Notes: a model not told the origin generated them from the letters alone. A stretch of 64,000 nucleotides of DNA from Catenibacillus scindens (GCF_014202115.1 NZ_JACHFW010000002.1:248001-312000), one strand, 5' to 3'. Positions 15,928-24,832 are shown, counted from the first letter of the stretch. A program made the numbers and translations.

Positions 15928-17046
15928 ATGAAGGAAATGAATCTTGGCCGCATCCTGATCGAGAATCGTCACAAAAGAGGAATCACACAGGATGAGCTGG
16001 CCGCTCATATTGGCGTTTCAAAAGGAGCTGTTTCCAAATGGGAAACCGGATCGTCTCTGCCAGATATTTCGCTGTTGCCACAACTGGCGTCTTATTTCGA
16101 TATCAGCATTGACGAGTTGATCGGATACCAGCCACAGATGGAAAAAGAGGATATTCAGAAATTATATATCCGCCTTTCAAAGGACTTTTCTGTATTGCCC
16201 TTTGATGAGGTCTTGGCCGAGTGCCTTGAAATTGTAAAGAAATATTATTCCTGCTATCCGCTCTTGTTTCAATTAGGATCTCTTTTGGTCAATCATATTG
16301 CGCAGGCTTCCAATCCGGAGCAAATGACACAGATTATGGAAAAAGCTCTGGAATGTTTCCATCGTGTGAGATCCGAAGCAGATGAGCCAAATCTGCAAAA
16401 AGAGGCACTGTTAATGGAAGCATTTTGTTTGCTTCAGCTCCAGCGCCCATCGGAAGTCATAGATATTCTGGAGCCAGTTGAAATGCAAGCTGGATCTCCT
16501 GAACCGCTCCTGGCTTCTGCATATCGGGCGACCGGTAATGATAAGGAGGCAAAAAAAATCCTTCAGATCGGAATCTACAAAGAGATGATGACTTTCTTTG
16601 ATCTGTTCCCTTCTTATCTGAACTTGTGTCTGAACGATGCGGAGCAATTTGAAGAAGCCTGTCAGCGATTTTATCAGATTGCGGATACTTTTCAAGTGAA
16701 AACACTGCATCCCAGTATTCTTTTAGGAGTCTATATTACGATCGCTCAGGGGTGGCTGGCGCTTGGTGATATTGAGCAGGCGCTGGATATTCTCACGCAG
16801 TATACGGATCTGGCCGTCAGTGATATTTATCCATTGCATCTTCATGGGGATAACTTTTTCAATCTTCTGGATGAATGGTTTGACAGCGAACTCATGTTAG
16901 GAGCCTTTCCGCCAAGAGATGAAGCGCTGATTAGGCACAGTATGACACAAGCTCTCAGTGAAAATCCTGTCTTCCTTCCGTTGGCAGAAAACCCACGATT
17001 TCAGGCCATGATCAATCGGCTGAGAGCAAACGAGGAGGGAAAATAA
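15928..17046 (+). CDS. XRE-family regulator with TPR-like C-terminal domain
   Basis: A 372-residue protein. Residues about 8-65 are a Cro/CI helix-turn-helix (ITQDELAAHIGVSKGAVSKWETG). The rest is all-helical with repeat-like pairs of helices (for example AFCLLQLQRPSEVIDILEP and ASAYRATGNDKEAKKILQ), which suggests a TPR-type sensor domain. The ATG at 15928 follows GAGGTG. The ABC ATPase starts directly at its stop, so regulator, ATPase and permease form one operon. Confidence 0.88.
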   Translation: MKEMNLGRILIENRHKRGITQDELAAHIGVSKGAVSKWETGSSLPDISLLPQLASYFDISIDELIGYQPQMEKEDIQKLYIRLSKDFSVLPFDEVLAECLEIVKKYYSCYPLLFQLGSLLVNHIAQASNPEQMTQIMEKALECFHRVRSEADEPNLQKEALLMEAFCLLQLQRPSEVIDILEPVEMQAGSPEPLLASAYRATGNDKEAKKILQIGIYKEMMTFFDLFPSYLNLCLNDAEQFEEACQRFYQIADTFQVKTLHPSILLGVYITIAQGWLALGDIEQALDILTQYTDLAVSDIYPLHLHGDNFFNLLDEWFDSELMLGAFPPRDEALIRHSMTQALSENPVFLPLAENPRFQAMINRLRANEEGK

Positions 17047-17964
17047 ATGGAGACTGTTACCATACAAAAACTATCCAAAACTTATCCTGGCGGAAAAGAA
17101 GCATTAAAACAACTCTCACTGTCCCTAAACAAAGGAGAGGTATTCGGTTTTCTTGGTCCCAATGGCGCGGGAAAGACAACAACCGTAAAACTTCTTACCG
17201 GAGTCCTTGCTCCATCCGGCGGTTCCTGTGATATCATGGGCGTTAATCCCAACACTCAACCGGAAAAGGCCCATCTCCTGTCCGGGATTGTGACCGAACA
17301 TGCACAGATGTATGATAATCTGACAGGTATGGGAAATCTGATCTTCTATGCCGCTGCCTTTGGGCTGGAACAAAAAGAAGGAAAACAGCGCGGCGAGTCG
17401 CTGCTCAAGGAATTAGAGCTGACAGAAGCGAAAGACCGAAAACTGGCGACTTATTCTACTGGTATGAGGCAGAGACTTTCTTTGGCGCGGGCGCTGCTGC
17501 ATCGCCCGAAAGTTCTGTTTCTTGATGAGCCGACTTCCGGCTTAGATCCGGAAAGCGCCCAGAATGTCAATCAAATGATTCACAATCTGGCCAGCAAAGA
17601 AGGCATCACTGTTTTCCTCTGTACCCATCAGCTCAGGTATGCTCAGGAAATCTGCACACGCTACGGACTGATTGAACATGGGTCTCTTTTGGCTTCAGGC
17701 ACAATAGATGAATTACGCACCCAGGCATTTCCCTCAAAATCACTTCGTATCTGCGCGTCGGCCGTTCCTGAAAAGCTGAATTTTGTCAAACGCAGAGCCA
17801 ATGAGTTTGAAACTCAAATACAAGATAAAAAAGAAATCCCTGATCTGGTACGAAAGATTGTAGAAGCCGGCGAGGACATTTATTCTGTAAATCTCATAGA
17901 ACCCAGTCTGGAAGATATTTATTTTGCCCTGACTGCAGGCAGAAAGGAGGATCGAGCGATATGA
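17047..17964 (+). CDS. ABC-2-type transporter ATP-binding protein
   Basis: A 305-residue ATPase of the drug/lantibiotic-exporter type, with Walker A GPNGAGKTT, signature YSTGMRQRLS, Walker B VLFLDEP and D loop SGLDPE, plus a C-terminal extension of about 80 residues typical of this class. AGGAGGG precedes ATG 17047. Its end overlaps the permease by four bases (ATGA). Confidence 0.93.
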   Translation: METVTIQKLSKTYPGGKEALKQLSLSLNKGEVFGFLGPNGAGKTTTVKLLTGVLAPSGGSCDIMGVNPNTQPEKAHLLSGIVTEHAQMYDNLTGMGNLIFYAAAFGLEQKEGKQRGESLLKELELTEAKDRKLATYSTGMRQRLSLARALLHRPKVLFLDEPTSGLDPESAQNVNQMIHNLASKEGITVFLCTHQLRYAQEICTRYGLIEHGSLLASGTIDELRTQAFPSKSLRICASAVPEKLNFVKRRANEFETQIQDKKEIPDLVRKIVEAGEDIYSVNLIEPSLEDIYFALTAGRKEDRAI

Positions 17965-18746
17965 AGGCTGCTATGTATGCGATCATAAAAAAGGATTTTC
18001 GTGGTGTTGCAAGTAACCGCAGGTTATTTTCCGCTCTTTTAATCGTTCCTTTGGCATTGACTATCGTATTGCCATCTATTTTCGTCATTGCTATTCATTT
18101 TGCACCGGATGACCCGGATATTACGAAGCTGCTGTCGCTGCTTCCTGAAGCCGCGCAGGCGGAAAGCCTGGAGCTTACGCTTTCCGGCATGGTATTAAAT
18201 TATATACTTCCGGTCTTTTTCCTGATGATACCCATCATGGCTGCTTCTATCATGGCAGCCAGCGCATTTGTAGGAGAAAAGGAACGCCATACGCTTGAAA
18301 CATTGCTCTATTGCCCGCTTACGCTCAAACAGATCTTTCGGGCAAAAGTGTGGGCCTCTTTCCTTTTAAGTATGCTTGTCTCGCTGATCTCCTTTACGGC
18401 TATGTTCCTGGTCATCGAAGCAGAATTGTTTTTCCTGATGGGAAGGCTGCTGGTTCCGAGCGTAAGCTGGCTGGTTGTTATGCTGCTGCTTTCCCCCGCA
18501 ATATCACTGATTGCCGTTACCCTGATCGTCCGCGGTTCTGCCAAAGCGCAGAGTGTGGAGGAATCTCAGCAGGCTGCCGTTTTTCTGATCATTCCGCTGA
18601 TTCTGTTTATAGCAGGACAGTTTACCGGCGTCCTCTTAATGAATGTCTGGATTCTTCTCGGACTCGGTGCGGTCTGCGCAATACTCGCTTGGTTTCTTTT
18701 GCAAAAATCTATGGGACGATTCACCTACGAAAAACTTCTGCAATAA
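17961..18746 (+). CDS. ABC-2-type transporter permease
   Basis: A 261-residue membrane protein with about six hydrophobic segments and the ABC-2 pattern FVGEKERHTLETLLYCPLT after the second helix. Together with the ATPase at 17047 it should form an exporter. The AGGAGG just upstream lies inside the ATPase gene. A strong terminator follows at 18859. Confidence 0.9.
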   Translation: MKAAMYAIIKKDFRGVASNRRLFSALLIVPLALTIVLPSIFVIAIHFAPDDPDITKLLSLLPEAAQAESLELTLSGMVLNYILPVFFLMIPIMAASIMAASAFVGEKERHTLETLLYCPLTLKQIFRAKVWASFLLSMLVSLISFTAMFLVIEAELFFLMGRLLVPSVSWLVVMLLLSPAISLIAVTLIVRGSAKAQSVEESQQAAVFLIIPLILFIAGQFTGVLLMNVWILLGLGAVCAILAWFLLQKSMGRFTYEKLLQ

Positions 18747-18858
18747 GAGATGTTATTCAACAGATAATTTGGCTTCTATACGAATTTGTATCTGCCTGAC
18801 GGCGGAAAAAGAAAAAAACCGTCGTCTGGCAGACAATATCCATGCTTATTTATCGCTG

Positions 18859-18895
18859 CGGCGGCTTTGAACAAATCAAGGCCGCCGATTTTTTT
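18859..18895 (+). terminator. Intrinsic terminator of the XRE/ABC-2 operon
   Basis: CGGCGGCTTTG (18859-18869) pairs with CAAGGCCGCCG (18877-18887; one wobble) around a 7-base loop, followed by seven T residues. Confidence 0.9.
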
Positions 18896-18910
18896 ACACC
18901 TTATCGTCAA

Positions 18911-18965
18911 CTCCACCAAAAAAATATCCAGGCTCCACCTTAACTCCACCTTCGTAGTGTACCAT
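18911..18965 (+). promoter_or_regulatory. Activator-type promoter with phased CTCCACC repeats, before the FtsX permease operon
   Basis: CTCCACC occurs at 18911, 18933 and 18944, that is at spacings of 22 and 11 bp. The -10 box TACCAT is at 18960-18965, sixteen bases from the start of the nearest repeat, exactly as in the promoter at 6409-6441. No good -35 box is present. This points to activation by the VanR-like regulator at 6461. Confidence 0.7.
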
Positions 18966-19042
18966 AAGGGTATCCCCGGCAGACGGGGACACCACCGGAG
19001 CCAAAAACAGCTTCGGCAAACAACTGTAAAGGAGGTACACAA

Positions 19043-19090
19043 GTGAACCCACTGGTTTTACAAAAAGGAAATGAGGTGGCTGTGACATGA
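19043..19090 (+). CDS. Possible 15-residue leader peptide coupled to the first permease
   Basis: AAGGAGG (19029-19035) lies 7 bases before a GTG at 19043 that opens a 15-codon frame ending in TGA, overlapping the ATG of the permease gene as ATGA. This is a stronger ribosome site than the permease has by itself, so translation may be coupled. It could also be the worn-down end of a lost gene. Confidence 0.4.
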   Translation: MNPLVLQKGNEVAVT

Positions 19091-20427
19091 ACCTGTACAA
19101 ACGGGCCTACCTGTATTCCATTCGCAAAAAGGGCAAGACCCTCACGCTGCTGGCGTTTCTGCTGGTTATGGCCACGCTGATGCTGACCTGCCTTTCCATT
19201 CAATCGGCCACGGAAACGGCCAACGCCAACATCAAAAAAGCCTTGTTGGGCTATTTCACCATCAACGCCAAGACGCTGGAAAACGGCATCCCGGAGGATA
19301 CAGTGAGCCAAATTCTTGATGTGGATGGTTTGAGCGGCAGGTACACCCTGCGCTCCTACACCTACGCTGCTTATTTTGACGCAGACGGGAACGGTCTTAC
19401 GATCAATACCGAGGGCGCTGCCCAGGTGCCGGAGGGCTATGAGAACGCCGGACGGGTGGTGGCCAACTCCAATTCCCAGGAGGACAGCTATTTCACCGAT
19501 GGCGGCTTTGAAATGGTGGAGGGCAGCCCCATCACCACTGAAACCGGCAGCCAGGTGCTGATCCATGAGAAGTTCGCCCAGCGCAACGGCCTGTCTGTGG
19601 GCGACACCATGCTGCTGGGAAATGTGGAGGACAAAGATAAGACCATCCCCGTGACGGTGGCCGGGATCTTCACCAATACGGAAGAACAGGATTCCATCGG
19701 CATGGCTCCGTCCTATGACCTTTACGACAATATCGTTTTCACCGACCTCTCCACCGCCTCTTTCCTGCTCTACGGCACGGAGGGAACCACCAATGTCCAG
19801 TACGGGGATTTCTATGTGAACGACCCGGACGAGCTGGAGCGCATTATGACTGATGTGCAGGAACTGGATGGCGTGGATTGGGAGAGCTGCACCCTGACCC
19901 GCTACGACAACGACTATCAGAACGCCAAGGAATCCTTGGAGGGCTTGCAGAACATCGTCTTTATCGCCATTGCGGTGGTATCGGTGATCTGTTTCCTGGT
20001 GCTGGCCCTGTTCCTGACGCTGCGGCTCCGTGGGCGAATCCACGAAACCGGCGTCTATCTGGCCATGGGCATTTCCAAAGGCTCGGTGCTGCTGCAATAC
20101 CTGCTGGAAGTGATCCTTGTGGCGGCCATCGCCCTGGTGATTTCATTCGGCACCAGCACAGCCATTTCCCATCAGATCGGGAGCAGCCTGCTCTCCCAGG
20201 TGACAAGCGAAACCTATGAAACGGTGGACTTGACCGGGGAAAGCGAAGCTGTTGAAGAAGAACCCGCCGAGGATTTGGGCCTTGCCGAGATCGAGGTGGC
20301 TCTTTCCGCCGAGGATTACGCACTGGTATGGGCTTTCGGTATGGTGCTGTGTGTGGCCTCTACCGCACTGGCGGCCTATCCCATTATGAAGATGAAGCCC
20401 AAGAGTATTTTGTCGCAGATGAGTTAA
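19087..20427 (+). CDS. FtsX-like ABC transporter permease 1
   Basis: A 446-residue permease with the MacB/FtsX layout: one membrane helix at about 20-40, an external domain of about 250 residues and three helices in the last 160 residues (VFIAIAVVSVICFLVLALF, then GSVLLQYLLEVILVAAIALV and the region near 405-430). The RIHETGVYLAMG motif before helix 3 is typical. It is more distant from the two permeases that follow. ATG 19087 overlaps the leader frame. Confidence 0.92.
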   Translation: MNLYKRAYLYSIRKKGKTLTLLAFLLVMATLMLTCLSIQSATETANANIKKALLGYFTINAKTLENGIPEDTVSQILDVDGLSGRYTLRSYTYAAYFDADGNGLTINTEGAAQVPEGYENAGRVVANSNSQEDSYFTDGGFEMVEGSPITTETGSQVLIHEKFAQRNGLSVGDTMLLGNVEDKDKTIPVTVAGIFTNTEEQDSIGMAPSYDLYDNIVFTDLSTASFLLYGTEGTTNVQYGDFYVNDPDELERIMTDVQELDGVDWESCTLTRYDNDYQNAKESLEGLQNIVFIAIAVVSVICFLVLALFLTLRLRGRIHETGVYLAMGISKGSVLLQYLLEVILVAAIALVISFGTSTAISHQIGSSLLSQVTSETYETVDLTGESEAVEEEPAEDLGLAEIEVALSAEDYALVWAFGMVLCVASTALAAYPIMKMKPKSILSQMS

Positions 20428-20442
20428 GGAGGTGCAGGCGAT

Positions 20443-21708
20443 ATGAATAATTTAGGAATACGAGCGATTTTATATAGCGCACGGAAATGGAAAAAGACCT
20501 TGCTGGTGTTCTGCTTGCTCCTGGCCATTACCACTTTGGTGCTTTCCGGCCTTGCCATAGCCGATGCCCAGGAGGAACAGGCCGAGGAAGTCCGGGGAAC
20601 CACCGGGGCCAGCTTTACCGTGGAGCGCGACATCTCTACGGGCGGCTGGAACGGCAATTACAGCACACAGGAATTTATGTCCGAGGACATGATCCAGCAG
20701 ATTGCCGCAGTGGATGGCATTGCGGGGTATGATGCCACTCTAATTACCCTACCCCGTATCTTCAATGATAAGGGTGAGGAACTGGCCCATGAGAATTACA
20801 GCTTCTACAACTACGGCTCCTACAACTCCCAATACCATGAGCTGTTCTTGTCGGGCCGGTTTGAGCTGGTGGAAGGCACCCATATCACCGATGATATGAC
20901 GGGTAGCATTATCATCAGCCGGGAACTGGCTGAGTGGAACGGGCTGAAGGTTGGGGATACCTTGACAGGCGTTTACTACCCGCAAAATAACACCCCGGAA
21001 GTGGATATGGAGATCGTAGGCATCTTCGATGTGGTGGCGGACAAGGACGACCAAGTGAATATGTATGATGATGCGTCCTATTACGCCTATTCCAGCTATG
21101 TTTTTTGCAGCATGGACGCAGCCGAGGGCCTGATTAAGGGCTGGGGCGAAGATGGCGAGGGCATTTCCGAAGCCTACTACTATGTCACGGACGCCGCCCA
21201 GTTAGAGAATGTGATTCGGGAAGTGCAAAGCATTTCCTCGATCAACTGGAACAACTACAAGATCACCGCCAACGACGAGGTGTATCAGAATATCTCCAGC
21301 GCCCTTTCTGACACCGGCACCCTGATTACCACCCTCATCATTGTCATTACTGCTGTGAGCATGGTACTGATTATCCTCATTCTCTCCATGTCCATCCGCA
21401 GCCGGAAACGGGAAACCGGAATCCTGCTGGCAGTGGGTATCGCCAAGCCTGCGGTCATTCTCCAATATGTGCTGGAAACCCTGCTGATCGCGGTGGTGGC
21501 CTTCCCGCTGGCGTATCTATCGAGCAAGCAGGTGGCGGGAACTTTGGGAACTCTGTTCGGCAAGGCGGCGGAGAATGTCATCGTCACGCCAGAGCATTTC
21601 ATGCTGGTGGCTATCGTGGGAGGTATCCTGCTGGTGGCGGCGGTGCTGGTGTCCAGTATCTCGACCATACGGTTAAAGCCAAAGCAGATTTTGGCGCAGA
21701 TGGAGTAA
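20443..21708 (+). CDS. FtsX-like ABC transporter permease 2
   Basis: A 421-residue permease with the same four-helix layout. Its first 45 and last 140 residues are almost identical to permease 3 at 21721, and the DNA is also nearly identical there, while the external domain (about residues 55-270) differs. This is a tandem duplication with diversification of the exposed part. AAGGAGG precedes the ATG. Confidence 0.93.
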   Translation: MNNLGIRAILYSARKWKKTLLVFCLLLAITTLVLSGLAIADAQEEQAEEVRGTTGASFTVERDISTGGWNGNYSTQEFMSEDMIQQIAAVDGIAGYDATLITLPRIFNDKGEELAHENYSFYNYGSYNSQYHELFLSGRFELVEGTHITDDMTGSIIISRELAEWNGLKVGDTLTGVYYPQNNTPEVDMEIVGIFDVVADKDDQVNMYDDASYYAYSSYVFCSMDAAEGLIKGWGEDGEGISEAYYYVTDAAQLENVIREVQSISSINWNNYKITANDEVYQNISSALSDTGTLITTLIIVITAVSMVLIILILSMSIRSRKRETGILLAVGIAKPAVILQYVLETLLIAVVAFPLAYLSSKQVAGTLGTLFGKAAENVIVTPEHFMLVAIVGGILLVAAVLVSSISTIRLKPKQILAQME

Positions 21709-21720
21709 AGGAGGCGCAAT

Positions 21721-22974
21721 ATGAATTTAGGAATACGAGCGATTTTATATAGCGCGAGAAAATGGAAAAAGACACTGCTGGTGTTCTTCCTACTCTTGGC
21801 TATTACCACCCTGGTGCTGTCCGGGCTGGCGATTGCCGACGCTCAGGAGGAACAATCGGAGGAACTGCGGGGTGTGACAGGAGCCAGCTTCACCGTCAAT
21901 GCCAACAATGGCTATACTCTGCAGCCTGTCACGGACGAAATGATTGAGGAAATCGCCGCTATCGACGGCGTGGAGGCCTATAACACATCTCAATGGACGA
22001 TTGTAAATCTCTATAATCAGGATACTTTGATGAAAGGGACGGATGAACGGGAAGGTGTGGCAGACCTTTTTTATGGGTCAGGCTGCTTCGATTCAGAATA
22101 TTCGCCTTTGTTCCTTAGCGGAGCCCTGCGTTTGACAGAAGGCCGCCATGTGACAGATGGCAATGGCGGAATCATCTTGTACGAAGGTCTTGCCGATAAA
22201 TATGGGTTGTCCCTTGGCGATACGCTCGAAATTAAAAACGGGAACCCAGATGATCCGCTGGTAGAGTGTGAAATTGTCGGTTTGTTTGAGGTCATTGCAG
22301 ATGATGACGATGAACAGGCTACTATGGCAAGACCCTCAACATTTTATGATTACGAGGAATACATCTTTGTGGATATGGATACCATGTCGGCCATATCTAC
22401 GCCCTATACGGCCAGTGAGGGAAATGGGATTACTTCCGTTGACTTCTTCGTTTCCGACGCCGCCAAGCTGGAAAGTATCGTACAGGAAGTGCAGAACAGC
22501 ACCTCTATCGACTGGAACTCCTATTACATCACCGTGAACAATGAAGTGTACGAGCGCATTTCCAGTTCTATTGCGGATACGGCTACTTTGATTACGATGC
22601 TGATCGTGGTGATTACTGTGGTGAGCATGATGCTGTTCGTTCTCATTCTCTCCATGTCCATCCGCAGCCGGAAACGGGAAACCGGAATCCTGCTGGCGGT
22701 AGGTATTGCCAAGCCTGCGGTGATTCTACAATATGTGCTGGAAACCCTGCTGATCGCAGTGGTGGCCTTCCCGCTGGCCTATTTGTCCAGCAAGCAGGTT
22801 GCCGGCGCCCTGGGAACGCTGTTTGGCAAGGCAGCGCAGAATGTCATCGTCACCCCGGAGCACTTTATGCTGGTGGCTATTGTGGGCGGCGTCCTGCTGG
22901 TGGTGGCGGTGCTGGTGTCCAGTATCTCGACCATGCGGCTGAAGCCCAAGCAGATTTTGTCTCAGATGGAATAA
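21721..22974 (+). CDS. FtsX-like ABC transporter permease 3
   Basis: A 417-residue tandem paralogue of permease 2, starting 12 bases after its stop behind AAGGAGG. The membrane parts (IRSRKRETGILLAVGIAKP and the last helices) are nearly identical to those of permease 2. The external domain is unrelated in detail except for short conserved pieces such as LFLSG and EVQ. It shares the one ATPase at 23015 with permeases 1 and 2. Confidence 0.93.
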   Translation: MNLGIRAILYSARKWKKTLLVFFLLLAITTLVLSGLAIADAQEEQSEELRGVTGASFTVNANNGYTLQPVTDEMIEEIAAIDGVEAYNTSQWTIVNLYNQDTLMKGTDEREGVADLFYGSGCFDSEYSPLFLSGALRLTEGRHVTDGNGGIILYEGLADKYGLSLGDTLEIKNGNPDDPLVECEIVGLFEVIADDDDEQATMARPSTFYDYEEYIFVDMDTMSAISTPYTASEGNGITSVDFFVSDAAKLESIVQEVQNSTSIDWNSYYITVNNEVYERISSSIADTATLITMLIVVITVVSMMLFVLILSMSIRSRKRETGILLAVGIAKPAVILQYVLETLLIAVVAFPLAYLSSKQVAGALGTLFGKAAQNVIVTPEHFMLVAIVGGVLLVVAVLVSSISTMRLKPKQILSQME

Positions 22975-23014
22975 GACCATCCACCCCCTAAAATAACGAA
23001 ATGAGGTAATTACG

Positions 23015-23719
23015 ATGAGTATCATGGAAATCAAGCAAGTGGGATATTCCTACGATAATAAAAAGAAAGTCTTAAAAGGCGTCAACGCCGAAATGGAACA
23101 GGGCAAACTTTACGCCATCCTGGGGCCTTCCGGCTGCGGCAAAACCACCCTGCTCTCCCTGATCGGCGGCCTGGACAGCCCCGGCAGCGGCCAGATCTAT
23201 TTTGACGGGCAGGACATTGCCAGGACGGGCCTTTCCGATCACCGGAAAAACCATGTGGCGTTTATCTTTCAGGCATATAACCTCATCGACTATCTGACTC
23301 CTGCGGAGAATGTGTCGCTGACTTCCAAGCTGCCACCGCTGCCCATTCTGGAGCGCCTGGGGCTGACGAAAGAAGAAGCCAGGCGGAATGTGCTGAAGCT
23401 CTCCGGCGGCCAGCAGCAGCGGGTGGCTATCGCCCGTGCTTTGGCCAGCGAGGCTCCGGTGATCCTTGCAGATGAGCCGACTGGAAATTTGGATGAGGAT
23501 ACCGCTCAGGACATCACAGAAATCCTCAAAGAGAGCGCCCATAAGATGAACAAGTGTGTCGTGGTCGTTACCCACTCCGGTGAACTGGCGAAACAGGCCG
23601 ATGTGGTATTCCGGCTGAAAAAGGGTGAGCTGCAGGTGCTGGAGCGTATTGACGATCCTTCTGCACAGCCACGATCCCGAAGAAACAATACTTCCCGCAG
23701 TGAAAGGAGGGGGCGTTGA
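23015..23719 (+). CDS. MacB/LolD-type ABC ATP-binding protein
   Basis: A 234-residue ATPase with Walker [10 protein letters not shown], signature LSGGQQQR, Walker B VILADEP and D loop TGNLD, which is the MacB/LolD/BceA class that pairs with FtsX-like permeases. A basic Arg/Ser-rich tail of about 15 residues follows the core domain. It is the only ATPase for three permeases, so alternative complexes are possible. It overlaps the next gene by one base. Confidence 0.93.
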   Translation: MSIMEIKQVGYSYDNKKKVLKGVNAEMEQGKLYAILGPSGCGKTTLLSLIGGLDSPGSGQIYFDGQDIARTGLSDHRKNHVAFIFQAYNLIDYLTPAENVSLTSKLPPLPILERLGLTKEEARRNVLKLSGGQQQRVAIARALASEAPVILADEPTGNLDEDTAQDITEILKESAHKMNKCVVVVTHSGELAKQADVVFRLKKGELQVLERIDDPSAQPRSRRNNTSRSERRGR

Positions 23720-24138
23720 TGGAAAGGGACAACAATCGAAGCGTGAAACCTTCTAAAAAGGGGAATATCTTTTCCATAGTTTTTGCCGTTCTTGCAGGAA
23801 TATTGTTGGTTACAGCCATGGTGTCTCTTGGAGCCTGCCATAAAAACATTTCTCTGCAGCTTGAACAGGGAGTTCCCGTGCAGGGAAATGAACTGGCTAT
23901 TATAAACCTTTATCTTACAAGCTGTGTTCAATATATTGCTCTTGCAGCAGCCATGGCATTTTGCAGTTTTACCGTCCGCAAACTGTCTGCGGTTAAAAAT
24001 GAAATGCCGGATCAGACCACCCAGTATATGCTTGATCCACCGGCAGATCTTCAGGACTCTGTTTCTGCAGAGGAGGATGAGACAGAGGAAGACGATGTGG
24101 ATTTAGAAGTCTGGGGGTTCAAAGAGCAGGGCAAATAA
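23719..24138 (+). CDS. Small membrane protein of the FtsX permease operon
   Basis: A 139-residue protein with two hydrophobic segments (about 15-38 and 58-85) and a strongly acidic C-terminal tail of about 40 residues. AAAGGAGG at 23703-23710 precedes ATG 23719, whose A is the last base of the ATPase stop codon. No family was recognised. Its tight coupling to the ATPase suggests an accessory or regulatory subunit (inference). Confidence 0.8.
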   Translation: MERDNNRSVKPSKKGNIFSIVFAVLAGILLVTAMVSLGACHKNISLQLEQGVPVQGNELAIINLYLTSCVQYIALAAAMAFCSFTVRKLSAVKNEMPDQTTQYMLDPPADLQDSVSAEEDETEEDDVDLEVWGFKEQGK

Positions 24139-24177
24139 AGAGATGTTTATCCTGCGGAAAGAGAGGAGGGGCAAGAA

Positions 24178-24570
24178 ATGTGGGTCAGCGCATCAACCGA
24201 TTATGCGATCCGAATGATGATATGTTTGGCCGATGCTGCAGGACCGGTTTCTTCATCTAAACTGGCAAGAATGATCGGTGTTTCCACACGGTATCTTCTG
24301 CAGATCGGAGCCAGACTGCGTGACGCCGGAATGATCACAGTTACCTATGGCTCATCGGGAGGATACAAGCTGTCTTTACCGCCGGAAGAAATTTGTTTAT
24401 TGGACATTATTATGCTGATGGAGCGGAGAGCAGAGCAAACTGCTTTCCGCTCCGACGAAGCAACAGAAACGGAATTTCAGCTTTTGGAGCAAACATATCG
24501 GGATCTTGGAAGTCAGTTTTCAGAACAACTCCGTAAAACAACAATTAGTAAATTGCTGCTGGGGAAATGA
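24178..24570 (+). CDS. Rrf2-family transcriptional regulator (copy 3 of 3)
   Basis: A 130-residue Rrf2 protein, again placed directly after an exporter operon. The first 60 residues have the same pattern as copies 1 and 2 (STDYAIRMMICL, SSKLARMIGVS, RYLLQIGARLRDAG), but DNA identity is lower. It has no cysteine in the usual cofactor loop. GAGGAGGGG precedes the ATG. It lies about 190 bp before the palindrome-containing promoter at 24756 and may control it (inference). Confidence 0.9.
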   Translation: MWVSASTDYAIRMMICLADAAGPVSSSKLARMIGVSTRYLLQIGARLRDAGMITVTYGSSGGYKLSLPPEEICLLDIIMLMERRAEQTAFRSDEATETEFQLLEQTYRDLGSQFSEQLRKTTISKLLLGK

Positions 24571-24617
24571 TTTATTTTCGACATATTATATAGATATTTG
24601 CGTCAGAGCAGCAGTAA

Positions 24618-24654
24618 GCTATGAGCGGCCGGATTCATGCCAGCCGCTCATGGC
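24618..24654 (+). terminator. Hairpin after Rrf2 copy 3
   Basis: A 12-bp stem, GCTATGAGCGGC with GCCGCTCATGGC (one wobble), around a 13-base loop. The T run is missing, so termination would be weak or factor-dependent. Confidence 0.4.
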
Positions 24655-24755
24655 TCGTCAGACGATTAAACTTTTTATAGGGTTCAGAGAAAATCAATCC
24701 GTTTGTGTAATATTTTAACGCAGTATGGCCAGCTATAAATCGTAAAAGGGATCTC

Positions 24756-24784
24756 TTGACAGGTTAGTTATTGCTAACTATAAT
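24756..24784 (+). promoter_or_regulatory. Consensus promoter with internal palindrome, before the methyltransferase quartet
   Basis: Perfect TTGACA (24756-24761), a 17-bp spacer and perfect TATAAT (24779-24784). The palindrome TAGTTATTGCTAACTA (24765-24780; 6-bp arms) sits between the two boxes and touches the -10. Such a strong promoter with an operator in the spacer should be tightly repressed, perhaps by Rrf2 copy 3 or by a DtxR-type protein (GGTTAG/CTAAC half-sites). Confidence 0.8.
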
Positions 24785-24832
24785 AAATTTATAGAGCCTG
24801 TTTATATTATGATATATCCTATGGGAGCAGCA

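Noticed and set aside
18911-18950. CTCCACC repeats considered as a CRISPR-like or simple tandem repeat
   Set aside because: The unit is 7 bp with promoter-type spacing and a -10 box at a fixed distance; there are no spacers.
24779-24832. ATG 24809 or 24821 as start of the LCM-type methyltransferase
   Set aside because: Neither has a ribosome site; GGGAG fits only ATG 24833.
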